A stretch of DNA of 64,000 nucleotides, taken from Palsa-147 sp963771905 (GTDB lineage: Bacteria > Acidobacteriota > Terriglobia > Acidiferrales > UBA7541). Positions 8,291-16,523 of this stretch are shown in pieces. A model generated the notes under the pieces. The model made no database searches. It saw only the letters and a program-made list of their open reading frames with translations, and was not told where the DNA came from. The stretch covers positions 124,001 to 188,000 of the forward strand of contig CAVYVI010000003.1 in assembly GCA_963771905.1 (NCBI GenBank), read 5' to 3'. The position numbers and the translations under genes were made by a program. Positions within the stretch are counted from its first letter, which is position 1. Each line of letters starts with the position of its first letter.

Positions 8291-8325
8291 GGGGCGTCGC
8301 GGTGCTGAATACACCGTGGCGTCCC
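8291..8325 (+). other. Conserved 14-bp hairpin between RHH and recombinase genes, copy 1
   Basis: Bases 8291-8304 pair with 8312-8325 across the 7-base loop CTGAATA. The stem includes three G-U pairs when read as plus-strand RNA; on the minus strand these become A-C mismatches. In the second cassette the outer stem is kept and the inner six pairs differ but still pair. See the matching feature at 18749-18782. Confidence 0.6.
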
Positions 8326-8327
8326 GT

Positions 8328-8471
8328 TTACTTTAATTCCTTTGCTCGCTCCTGAAGATACTTGTCAATCGCACGGCGAATAAGTTCCGCGACCGGAGCG
8401 CCTGTCTTTTCGGACAGCGTCTGTAGCTTCTTGACCTGGTCTGTCTTGAGGAACAGGGCTGTACGCTTCAT
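8328..8471 (-). CDS. Ribbon-helix-helix (CopG-like) small regulator, copy 1
   Basis: 47 residues: MKRTALFLKTDQVKKLQTL, then SEKTGAPVAELIRRAIDKYL. This is the strand-helix-helix pattern of CopG/Arc regulators, which bind DNA as dimers. ATG 8471 is chosen because a promoter ends just upstream and the second cassette has exactly the same 47-codon length. It should be co-transcribed with, and probably controls, the recombinase that follows. Confidence 0.8.
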   Translation of the reverse strand: MKRTALFLKTDQVKKLQTLSEKTGAPVAELIRRAIDKYLQERAKELK

Positions 8472-8477
8472 GTAGAG

Positions 8478-8506
8478 AAGATAACACACAGGCATATACA
8501 TGTCAA
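8478..8506 (-). promoter_or_regulatory. Sigma70-type promoter of the RHH-recombinase cassette, copy 1
   Basis: On the minus strand a perfect -35 TTGACA (complement of 8501-8506) and a -10 TATCTT (complement of 8478-8483) are separated by 17 bases. Only six bases separate the -10 from ATG 8471, so transcription would start at or very near the start codon. That implies a leaderless mRNA. Confidence 0.7.
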
Positions 8507-8682
8507 TAGGGGTGCTGGCTGTTGTCTTCCGTTCCGATGACCTGCAACGTAGTATTCCCGGCTGCTTTCCGGCCTGAGACGAGATCATTGGGCGGCGTTG
8601 ACAGGAAGGAATCGCTGGAAACCGAAACACCTCAAATCGATGGTGGTACCATAGGCCTCTGCCGGGAAAAGTTGGGAATACC

Positions 8683-9390
8683 ATGAGAACCTTTGCCCAG
8701 AACGAGCCACTGACGGAAACCGAATTGGACCGCCTCGATGAATTCCTGAGGAGCTACAAAGGCGGCAAGGCTATGAACATTGAGGAGGTCGATGGGTTTT
8801 TCTCTGCCCTGATCGCCGGTCCTGAAATCGTGACGCCCAGTGAATACATGCCGGAGCTGTTTGGCAGCGAGACGTCGGAGACGCGTGCGTTCAGCACTCT
8901 CGCCCAAGCTAACGAAATCTTGGGGCTCCTGATGCGCCACTGGAACAATATCGCCGGGACACTCCTAGAGGGCAAAGCGTATCTGCCGGTTCTTCTGGAG
9001 GATGAGAACGGAGTGGAGCACGGCAATGACTGGGCTCGCGGCTTCATCCGAGGGACCCACCTGCGCCACGATGGTTGGGCCGAGTTGCTCGCCGATGACG
9101 ATCATGGCGGATGCATGATTCCGGTGCTGATGCTCTACCACGAACACGACGAAAATCCGGCCATGCGTCCCAAGACGATTGGTCCGGAACAACGTGAAAA
9201 GGTAATCGCATCCATGGCGGCGGGGCTGGTAGCAGCGTACCGGCATTTCAGGCAGTACGAGGAGCCCAATGCGAACACTCGCGCACCCGAGCCTCCGCAC
9301 ACAACCAGTAAGATCGGGCGGAATGATCCGTGTCCGTGCGGGTCTGGGAAGAAATATAAGCTTTGCTGTGGCGGCGCGACCATCCAATAA
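8683..9390 (+). CDS. YecA/UPF0149-family protein with C-terminal SEC-C zinc motif
   Basis: 235 residues. Residues 10-190 match the YecA/YgfB (UPF0149) fold: LTETELDRLDEFL, MNIEEVDGFFSALIAGP, and WARGFIRG. The tail carries the SEC-C zinc-binding motif IGRNDPCPCGSGKKYKLCCG (C-P-C-G-S-G-K-K-Y-K-x-C-C). The SEC-C motif in SecA binds SecB and ribosomes, so a ribosome-linked role is possible. The gene is intact and sits between a recombinase cassette and an insertion sequence. Confidence 0.9.
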   Translation: MRTFAQNEPLTETELDRLDEFLRSYKGGKAMNIEEVDGFFSALIAGPEIVTPSEYMPELFGSETSETRAFSTLAQANEILGLLMRHWNNIAGTLLEGKAYLPVLLEDENGVEHGNDWARGFIRGTHLRHDGWAELLADDDHGGCMIPVLMLYHEHDENPAMRPKTIGPEQREKVIASMAAGLVAAYRHFRQYEEPNANTRAPEPPHTTSKIGRNDPCPCGSGKKYKLCCGGATIQ

Positions 9391-9513
9391 ATTCATGTTG
9401 TCGGATTCCCCAAAAGCAACTAGAACCGAACATTCTTCCTGCCCCGCTCTCGAGAATCTCGTGTGTTGGACGCTGAACTATCACCGTGCCCGACGGCGAT
9501 TCCACTTCTCCGA

Positions 9514-10791
9514 TTAACAGTTTGTTGAAAAATGCAGTTTCGCTGCAACTTTAATTCAAAAAACTCGTCTGAAAGTAGGAAGACCAAGGAGGCGAGTGAA
9601 TGCGCGGCGACGATAATCAGCAAGAAGGAATGTTCAGCTACGTTTCTCCCGAGAAGCGCGTACCAGCCGATCATCCGCTGCGACCGATCCGCAAGATGGT
9701 CGATGAGATTCTGAAAGAGATGTCCCCGCAGTTTGCGAAGTTGTACTCGGACGTGGGGCGGCCCTCGATTGCGCCCGAACGGCTGTTTCGATCCCTGCTT
9801 CTGCAGATCTTCTATTCGGTACGCAGCGAACGCATGCTGATCGAGCAACTGCAGTACAACCTGCTGTTCCGGTGGTTCGTGGGGATGGAGATGGACGAGG
9901 TGGTGTGGAATCACGCGGTGTACAGCAAGAATCGGGAGCGCTTGCTGAAGGAAGAGATTGCCGAGTCGTTTTTCCAGCGGGTGCTGGAACGAGCCAGGCC
10001 GTTTATGTCCGATGAACATTTCACGGTGGACGGAACGCTGATCGAGGCCTGGGCCAGCCAGAAGAGTTTCCGACCAAAGGATGGGAGTGGGAAGTCTGCT
10101 GGACCGGGAGGAGAGGTCGACTTTAAAGGAGAAAAGAGAAAGAACGAGACCCATGAATCGACCACGGATCCGGATGCGCGGTTATACACGAAGTCCCGAG
10201 GGAGCGAGGCGAAGCTGAGCTATATGGGACATGTAATGATGGAGAATCGCAACGGACTTTTGCTGCAGACCTTTCTGAGCGAGGCGAATGGCAGAGCGGA
10301 GCGAGATGCTGCGCTGCTGATGGCCGAGGCCGTCCCGCGGGGAAAGCGAGTGACGTTGGGAGGAGACAAGAATTACGACACGCGAGAATTCGTACGAGAA
10401 CTGCGCGGGATGAACATCACCCCGCACGTGGCGCAGAACACGAGCAATCGCAGGAGCGCGGTAGACGAGCGGACCACGCGGCATGCCGGGTATGAGGTGA
10501 GTCAGCGAAAGCGCAAACGAGTGGAGCAGTCGTTCGGGTGGATGAAGATGGTCGGGATGCTAAAGAAAGTGAAGTTGCGAGGGATCGACAAGGTGGGATG
10601 GCTGTTTACTTTCACCGGGGCCGCCTACAACCTGTGCCGATTGCGAAACCTGATGGCCAGAACGTGACACGTGGCTTCGACGAGCCGGCTCGGTAGATAG
10701 AAAAACCCAAACCACTCCCTTACAACTCAGCGAAAACTCAAAACTGAGAACGAAAAAACTTCGAAAACTAAATTCTTCAACAAGCTGTTAA
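9514..10791 (+). mobile_element. IS5-family insertion sequence, copy 1 (1270 bp plus TTAA duplication)
   Basis: The element runs 9518-10787. Its ends are imperfect inverted repeats: CAGTTTGTTGAAAAA on the left and the complement of TTCTTCAACAAGCTG on the right. TTAA is duplicated at 9514-9517 and 10788-10791. Copy 2 at 16528-17797 has the same 1270-bp length. The target fits the YTAR preference of the IS5 subgroup. It sits between the YecA gene and a hypothetical gene and interrupts nothing I can identify. Confidence 0.92.
9600..10667 (+). CDS. IS5-family DDE transposase, copy 1
   Basis: 355 residues. The N-terminus (MFSYVSPEKRVPADHPLRPI, GRPSIAPERLFRSLLLQ) and the LLFRWFVGMEMDE block are typical of IS5-family transposases. 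DDE candidates are D in FTVDGTLIEAW, D in LGGDKNYDT, and E in RVEQSFGWMK. AAGGAGG precedes ATG 9600. The protein is intact and nearly identical to copy 2, differing mostly in the first third and around 10200, so both are probably recent and active. Confidence 0.93.
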   Translation: MRGDDNQQEGMFSYVSPEKRVPADHPLRPIRKMVDEILKEMSPQFAKLYSDVGRPSIAPERLFRSLLLQIFYSVRSERMLIEQLQYNLLFRWFVGMEMDEVVWNHAVYSKNRERLLKEEIAESFFQRVLERARPFMSDEHFTVDGTLIEAWASQKSFRPKDGSGKSAGPGGEVDFKGEKRKNETHESTTDPDARLYTKSRGSEAKLSYMGHVMMENRNGLLLQTFLSEANGRAERDAALLMAEAVPRGKRVTLGGDKNYDTREFVRELRGMNITPHVAQNTSNRRSAVDERTTRHAGYEVSQRKRKRVEQSFGWMKMVGMLKKVKLRGIDKVGWLFTFTGAAYNLCRLRNLMART

Positions 10792-10838
10792 TGCGTTTAT
10801 CGGGAGTTGAGCAGACTTGGGACAGCGTCCCCACAGAA

Positions 10839-11402
10839 TTAATGCCTCTTGCCTTCGCTCACTGCCTTGTACCGCCCAGGCCTAAGAACGTAGCAGGGCA
10901 GGACCATGTCCGGCTTGAGTACATCATTGGGGGCACCATCGAGAAGCCTCAAAATGTAAGTCGGTGGCAGCTGATCTCCTGATTCCGTAGCATTCGCCTC
11001 GTAGGACAGACTCTTCACACTTTCATCGCATGTAGGGTCACGAACCACGCGCAACTCATAGAGCCTCGAGAAGTCGAAGAATTTCTCCGGCAGATACGGC
11101 CCGTACCGGTAAAACTCGTACACAACTTTGACGGGAAAAGGTTGCCTTCCCAGCTTTGGTTCATTGCTCACGCCAAAAATAAATACGTCGTACTGTAGAC
11201 CGCCCAGAAGATTTGTAGGGAACCCAGTCAAATGCTCGACTCTTCCAAAAACATGTCCCACTATTGAGCGCTGTTTCTCGAGAGAGGCCGTGCCGCTCGC
11301 CGCCACGTGCGCCGCCAAATTCGCGAACACCAATGCGCTCACTGCCAATACAGCGGCACTGCGCCAAAATATCGGGCGTCTTACAAGATCTTTTCTAAAC
11401 AA
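10839..11402 (-). CDS. Membrane-anchored or secreted hypothetical protein
   Basis: 187 residues. An N-terminal hydrophobic segment (WRSAAVLAVSALVFANLAAHVAA) follows a positively charged start, so it is a signal peptide or anchor. The remainder is soluble and contains two cysteines (DPTC and LPCYVL) that could form a disulfide. I do not recognise a family. It reads toward the IS copy at 9518-10787 and ends about 50 bp from it. Confidence 0.65.
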   Translation of the reverse strand: MFRKDLVRRPIFWRSAAVLAVSALVFANLAAHVAASGTASLEKQRSIVGHVFGRVEHLTGFPTNLLGGLQYDVFIFGVSNEPKLGRQPFPVKVVYEFYRYGPYLPEKFFDFSRLYELRVVRDPTCDESVKSLSYEANATESGDQLPPTYILRLLDGAPNDVLKPDMVLPCYVLRPGRYKAVSEGKRH

Positions 11403-11904
11403 GAGTCACCCGTGCTGTCGGACCATTTTACCTGATGATCAGTCATCTCTCGTCGACAGTGCCCGATTGGTCGGATTACGGGACATCTCTGCTTGCGATA
11501 ACCCGCGATCTCGCGACCTCACCAAGAGAAAGACTTCTCTTGTTGACCTCGAAGTCATGCATTTCCACCGAGAGAGGCACGAAGCCGTGTCCGAGCCGCT
11601 AACCCAGACCCGTTCAAATAATGTCAGCGGGCGTCTCTAAACGCTTCTCTGTGCGTCGGTGAACCAATCTCTCCAGAGGGCCGACGCGCGTGGCTGAAAT
11701 GGCTTCCGGTATCGGCGGCTAGTGACTTGGTGCGCTCAATTCCCTGCTTCATTTCAATGGAAATTCACGATTGAGCCATTCCATTGCGAAAACATTCCTG
11801 TGCTGACCTGTGACGAGAAATTCAGCCTCTACAAAGGACTCAAGGTTGTTTGGTAGTTTTAGAGCGGTGGCCGTGCCGACGGAATCGGGACGCAAAAAAC
11901 GGGG
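11403..11904. other. Gene-free stretch
   Basis: Apart from the repeat at 11590-11765 I see no gene. The open frames here lack ribosome sites and family features. Confidence 0.4.
11590..11765. repeat. Dispersed repeat with internal hairpin, copy 1
   Basis: Matches 19012-19190. Shared blocks are GACC-GTTCAAATAA-GTCAGCGGGC and, about 60 bases later, GGCCGACGC followed by a stretch ending GCTAGTG. The centre can fold: GCGTCGG near 11655 pairs with CCGACGC near 11682. In copy 2 the centre has a different sequence but again forms a stem. Both copies lie upstream of a minus-strand gene. No coding content is visible. Confidence 0.55.
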
Positions 11905-12651
11905 TCAGCTTGGAAGGACGACGGTGGTGCCGGAGGCTTCGTTCATCTGGCGCGTGGCGTCTTTATCGAGTTCGGCGACGGGGAACGAGCGTCGCAGGCC
12001 TTCGCGCGTGATGTAGATGAGGCGGTCCCCTGAAAATGTGAATGCGGAGGCCAGCACGACTTGGCCGTCCTTGCGCACCAGGATGAACTCGCCGACATCC
12101 GGCAGCGGAGCGGCCGGCGCAGCAGCGGCGTACTGGACGGGGGCCGGGGCGGGCTGCTCGACAACGTACTGCTCAGGTTGCTGCGAGGAGTCGGGCTGCT
12201 GCGTGGTGTCGTAGGACACGTCGTTGTCACCATAGTCGAAGCCGTAGTCGTACGGGTAGTAGTAATAACCCGGGTAACCTGCGCCGAGGAAGATGATGGA
12301 TCGGCCGCGGTGCCAGCGTCCGTAATGATCGCGCCAGGGGCGAGTGGTGGCCAGACGAGTGGAATTCAAGCTTGGCGTGCGTACGAAACTGCGCGCGGCG
12401 TAAGTTCGATGGACGGGTGCGGCCATCCGGGGAGACGCACGAACCATGGGAGCACGTGCGACGGGCGCGCGGGAGACTCTGCTGAAACCACGGGACGCGC
12501 TGCTGAACCCACCAGATACGCCGCCGAACCCGTGAGACGCGCCGCCACCGCCGCGGGCCCCTCCTCGCTGCGCCCATGCCGGGGCGGCAAAGGCGAACAG
12601 AAAAGCCGCGCCCGATACTGCCACCAACCCGGCTTTGAGTGCCCTCGTCAT
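11905..12651 (-). CDS. Secreted Gly/Arg/Tyr-rich protein
   Basis: 248 residues. A clear signal peptide (MTRALKAGLVAVSGAAFLFA..APAWAQ) is followed by a Gly/Ser/Arg low-complexity region, a WRDHYGRWHRGRSI segment, a Tyr/Asp-rich patch (YYYYPYDYGFDYGD) and a folded C-terminal domain of about 60 residues (EFILVRKDGQVVLASAFTF). The end domain looks like a short beta-sheet unit found on many Acidobacteriota secreted proteins. The role is unknown and could be in the cell envelope. Confidence 0.7.
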   Translation of the reverse strand: MTRALKAGLVAVSGAAFLFAFAAPAWAQRGGARGGGGASHGFGGVSGGFSSASRGFSRVSRAPVARAPMVRASPRMAAPVHRTYAARSFVRTPSLNSTRLATTRPWRDHYGRWHRGRSIIFLGAGYPGYYYYPYDYGFDYGDNDVSYDTTQQPDSSQQPEQYVVEQPAPAPVQYAAAAPAAPLPDVGEFILVRKDGQVVLASAFTFSGDRLIYITREGLRRSFPVAELDKDATRQMNEASGTTVVLPS

Positions 12652-13132
12652 GTCGAGAGGCCTTCCCTACTTACCTAGACGCGCGGCGCGAGAGGTCGGA
12701 TGCCACAAATCTCCGGTCTGGACCTCATCGACCGGGTATTCTAGGCTCCTGCTGCCAAGCACACAACGGGTTTAAGCCGGGATTTCCGATTTGGAACTCA
12801 ATTTCAGGCGCATCGCACTCCTCTCCTGCCCCTTCACAACGAATTTCACAGCAGAGCAGACTCCAGCGAGATCGGCGGAGTCGCTACAGCTCGTTCTTGC
12901 ACGTCTCACAGGCCCCGCTTGCTGTCGCGTGATCGATTTCTCAGACACCGCTCCGACCCTTCTCCCTTAGCCTCACATTTCGCACCTTCAGTCCGAGCCC
13001 TATGGGAGCCTTGACGTACAGCAGAAAGATAGTAATCGTAATACATTCGACGCTGGTTCAGCACCGCCGCGAGTTCCGAGTACCGTATTTTCAAACTTTC
13101 CGGTGTAAGAAGTACAAAATCGAGGATTAAAA
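12652..13132. other. Gene-free stretch
   Basis: I see no convincing gene. The 3' half becomes AT-richer toward the next gene. Confidence 0.4.
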
Positions 13133-13453
13133 ATGGCTGCGGCCATTCGTAAAATCGCAAGTGATACTGATAAAGCCACGGATGAAAACGGCAATAAATA
13201 TTTTGCTAAAACGGAAGATTGGACGCAGTACCAAGAACAGCAAAGAGATCTAATGAAAAAGGCGATGGATGCCTATGGCAAATACAAGAATGATGCTCTA
13301 AATTTACGGGACGATATGGTTAGACGCTTGGGTCGGTCTCAAGACCCGCAGATGGGCTTCACCTATATGAAGCCAGTTAACCTGCTCGGCATCAAGGACG
13401 TTGCCAATGACTTGGAGACGTTATCGAGCAATCTACCATTGCCAACGAAATAA
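13133..13453 (+). CDS. Hypothetical helical protein, AT-rich
   Basis: 106 residues, highly charged and mostly helical (TQYQEQQRDLMKKAMDAYGK, ALNLRDDMVRRLG). GAGGATTAAAA precedes ATG 13133. Its base composition is lower in GC than its neighbours, which suggests recent transfer. No signal peptide, no family recognised. Confidence 0.55.
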   Translation: MAAAIRKIASDTDKATDENGNKYFAKTEDWTQYQEQQRDLMKKAMDAYGKYKNDALNLRDDMVRRLGRSQDPQMGFTYMKPVNLLGIKDVANDLETLSSNLPLPTK

Positions 13454-13701
13454 GGGGATGAATAAACGGCAACGCCGCCAACTGAGTCATAGAAATTTGA
13501 TGCTGTGATGAGCGAAGGTTCGCAAATCGAAGCCGCGAACGATACGGCGCAGGCTACTTCCGAAGCAATTCCCCACCGCCCGGCATCAACTCTTGCGCGG
13601 TGAGATCGTCCACGGGAACGGAATCCGCCGCGCCCATTGCCATTGAGATCCGAGTGAGCGGCAAAGAGATCATCGCCGTTCGCACGAAATAAGACCAGGG
13701 C

Positions 13702-14658
13702 CTACCGGCCAGGCACCAACACCTGCTTGGGCGCCACAACTTTCACTTCGCGCTCCTCGGCCCTCACTTCGATGTTACGCAGCTCTCCCGTTTTCTTGGC
13801 GCTCGGCTGAATGAGGAACGTCAGCAAATACTGGTTGTGAAGATTTTCGTCCAGTTGGTTCAGGTAAGGCGCCAGGGAAACCGGAGCCCCCAAGTCGCCG
13901 CCGATTGTTTCGCCACCCGTCTGCTCGGAAAGCTCAATCAATTTTCCAGCGGAGATATTCCCTCGAAAAGAGAGTGAGTAGCGCGTGCCGGCAATCGGAA
14001 TCGCGTGAACTGTGAGGCCTGCTTTCAGGACGTCCTCGATGGAGGCGTCCGCGTATGGATCCTCGATGCCGGGATTGAGGGGATCATTACCGCTTCCGAA
14101 TACGACAACTTCGCGTCGCGCTCCTGGCTTCATTGGCCAGTGCTTCGCCAAATCGCTCAACGAAAGATAAATGCTCGGCGACTCGCCGGCGTGGAGACCG
14201 AGCGTCAGGTGCAGCACCTGCGCCGCCTTTTGATGGTCCGTTGTAAACGGCGCTGCCACATAGGCCGAACCGTTCTCGGCGTAGTAAACGCCCACCTCGG
14301 TCGATGGCGCTTTGTCTTGGATAAAGTTCGCCATGTCGTTGAGTTGCTCGGCGATGAGAGTTGTGCGGATGTTCTCGTCAATGAGCAGCGCCAGTTGTAG
14401 TGGACCTTGCGGCCCTTGCGCATGCTCCCACCCGGTTACTTCGAGCACCTTATTTCCCGAGTGCACGATAATGTCCTGCTGCCCGATGGGTGACGCGGGC
14501 TTATTGTTGGTTCCCAGAACCGTTACTGTAACGGTGACCGGAACCGACGCAGCATTATCTTTATTGTCGCTTTTTCTTTCTCGGGCGAATGCGAACGCCG
14601 ACGTCATAAGAAGTGTAGCAATGAGAGTGAAGAACAAGAGAAAACGATGAGAATCCAT
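13702..14658 (-). CDS. Secreted VWFA-related protein (acidobacterial type)
   Basis: About 318 residues. A signal peptide (FLLFFTLIATLLMTSAFAFA) is followed by a short beta-domain (VTVTVTVLGTNNKPASPIGQ) and a von Willebrand A-like domain: LQLALLIDENI, then EVGVYYAENG and REVVVFGSGNDP. This layout is common in secreted proteins of Acidobacteriota. The canonical DxSxS metal site is reduced to LIDENIRTT, so metal binding is doubtful. ATG 14658 is chosen for GAGGCGG upstream and the signal peptide; 14754 would add a non-typical leader. Confidence 0.75.
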   Translation of the reverse strand: MDSHRFLLFFTLIATLLMTSAFAFARERKSDNKDNAASVPVTVTVTVLGTNNKPASPIGQQDIIVHSGNKVLEVTGWEHAQGPQGPLQLALLIDENIRTTLIAEQLNDMANFIQDKAPSTEVGVYYAENGSAYVAAPFTTDHQKAAQVLHLTLGLHAGESPSIYLSLSDLAKHWPMKPGARREVVVFGSGNDPLNPGIEDPYADASIEDVLKAGLTVHAIPIAGTRYSLSFRGNISAGKLIELSEQTGGETIGGDLGAPVSLAPYLNQLDENLHNQYLLTFLIQPSAKKTGELRNIEVRAEEREVKVVAPKQVLVPGR

Positions 14659-14793
14659 AATTGCCGCCTCTAAGGATTTAGATGCAGCAGGTGGCTCACG
14701 AGACGTTTGTCGTTCAATTGGAATTGCCGAGAGAAGAGTGGAAAAAACGAACAAAAAACCTAAGCCGAAGCGTTAGGTTGCTGCACCCATGAG

Positions 14794-14809
14794 AGTACGG
14801 TACCGTACT
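14794..14809. promoter_or_regulatory. Perfect 16-bp palindrome, probable operator
   Basis: AGTACGGTACCGTACT is a perfect palindrome centred in the intergenic region between the divergent VWFA-type gene (start 14658) and the secreted protein gene (start 15120). Size and position fit a dimeric repressor site. Which regulator binds it is unknown. Confidence 0.5.
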
Positions 14810-15119
14810 GCTTTTATTTCGCAAACGTATTATGGTCACGGCGAACCGGACGGCATCACCCATCGTCGCAAACGCTTTCGGAAGTCGTTCCGGTGACCGG
14901 ACCGCGGTTTTCGTCCAAGAGAAGTGAGAGAGTTTCTATACCACAGCCATGGGGTGTGAAGATGGATCTGCTCCCCAGGGGCTATAGGCCACCGGGGCAG
15001 GCGGCCTATACGGGACTCATCGCCGTGTAGTATCGGAAATAGGGGCTCCACACTGGAGCATCATCGAGCGCTGCTAACATGTCTACGGGAAAGAGCTAAA
15101 TAGAATGCTAGGAGGATTC
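14810..15119. other. Intergenic region
   Basis: No gene seen. It presumably holds the promoter for 15120. Confidence 0.35.
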
Positions 15120-15632
15120 GTGCGAAGCACATTTTTACTTGGCTTGTTACTTTCGGCTATGAGCGCGTCCACCGCTTCAGCCCAAACATATCCAATGGAT
15201 AAGAACCAGTTTCAGTTGTTTATACATGATCTCGACCGAGATACGACTCGTTGGATTGGTGTTGTCTCGGAGGTTGATGTTAGTTCCCTCAAAAATTTGC
15301 CGTACAGAAAAGGACGATTGATGGACGAAGTGTTGGGAACGCTCCGTGACAATCTGTCGGAGATTCAAAAGGATATTGGTAATCTGAAAAACGACGCTAC
15401 GCTAACTTCGCAGGTCGAGCTGCTTATGGACATGGAGGAAGCAAAAGGCTCGATGGATGACCTCGCAGGTGATTTGGATATTGTGGATCCTGTGGACCTT
15501 GACAAATTTACAAGGTGGTTAAATGACGCAGATCGGTCGTTTGGAGAAATGAATGAAGCCAGCGTAAAGCTTTATAAACACGTTCACTCTGTTGCTCAAC
15601 AGATAGACAACCGCAAAGAATGCTGGAAGTAA
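15120..15632 (+). CDS. Secreted helical hypothetical protein
   Basis: 170 residues from GTG 15120. I prefer it over ATG 15105 because GGAGG lies 5 bases before the GTG and falls inside the longer version. The signal peptide is STFLLGLLLSAMSASTASAQ. The mature part is acidic and helical with heptad-like stretches (EVLGTLRDNLSEIQKDIGNL), suggesting a four-helix bundle. It contains a single cysteine near the C-terminus. No family recognised. Confidence 0.65.
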   Translation: MRSTFLLGLLLSAMSASTASAQTYPMDKNQFQLFIHDLDRDTTRWIGVVSEVDVSSLKNLPYRKGRLMDEVLGTLRDNLSEIQKDIGNLKNDATLTSQVELLMDMEEAKGSMDDLAGDLDIVDPVDLDKFTRWLNDADRSFGEMNEASVKLYKHVHSVAQQIDNRKECWK

Positions 15633-15720
15633 GTCATGACTACGATGAGGCCCACCGCAAGTGAGATCGCATCTGGTCAACCCGTCATGATCGTGGTGTG
15701 GTCACTGCGAGGTGAAGCAA

Positions 15721-15906
15721 ATGGTAGAAAAATCCTGCCAGGTAGGGCACAACGTCCACGGTCAGGAAAAGACAGCCGGGTGTCCGAGACCGGTTGCGGT
15801 GACGTGCAAGACCTGCTACCGAGAATATTGTGCGGAACACGCCGGGCTGCTCGTGCACGGAAAGAGTTGCGACGGATGCGATGCCGCGAAAATACGTACC
15901 AGTTGA
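15721..15906 (+). CDS. Small cysteine-rich, zinc-binding-like protein
   Basis: 61 residues with eight cysteines and several histidines: C-x-V-G-H, CPRP, CKTC, YCAEH and CDGC. The spacing resembles a B-box or cross-brace zinc finger. GAGGTG lies six bases before ATG 15721; GTG 15712 is the alternative start. It follows the secreted protein gene by about 90 bp. No family is firmly recognised. Confidence 0.5.
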   Translation: MVEKSCQVGHNVHGQEKTAGCPRPVAVTCKTCYREYCAEHAGLLVHGKSCDGCDAAKIRTS

Positions 15907-16523
15907 GCGAACGCTGCGCTGCAAATCTTTCGGCTAGAAGGCCACCGCCACCGTCTATCAATCGGTTTTAATTCCGATTCTCGCCAGAAACTCCTTCATC
16001 AGTTCGCGGTCCCTGAGTTCGATTTGAAGCACTTCGGTTCGTTTGAGCGTAACCTGAATTGCGGGCCGCCCCGGTCGAGACCCTCCGGACCCCTGAATGT
16101 CGTCCACAACCAGATTTCCAAATTGTGGTTTGCTGGCCGCGATAGCTTCGATTTGCTCTTTGGCGCCCCTGAAGATGTTATCTCTGACGAAGCGTTTAAA
16201 GGATTCCCTTAGCCGACTCTCATCCCATGCTTTCAAGATCTCGGGCGCAATCATCTTTTGAATAGCCCAAAGGACAACCACCGTAGGCTGCCCAACCGAG
16301 ACTGTCCATGGGCTTTCCCGACGTATTGATATGACCTGAGCGGGTAGAGGAAGATCGCGACTCAAGCGGATGAATGAGCCGAAGACCTCTTCACGCTCTC
16401 TGCCGGAGAGGTCAGCCACTTCAACGAAGGAACGAATCTGCTCAAAGACTAGCGACCGAGTCAGCTCATCGATGGCGATGAATAAGTATCGGAAGTCAGA
16501 CGGAGTAGTGTCATCTGAATCAG

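Noticed and set aside
9105..9114. ATGGCGGATG shared with the rnpB 3' end, considered as an att copy
   Set aside because: Only 10 bases, inside an intact gene; expected by chance.
13554..13701. Frame fragment ahead of the VWFA-type gene's end (plus strand ...KEIIAVRTK)
   Set aside because: Too short and without start; at most a remnant.
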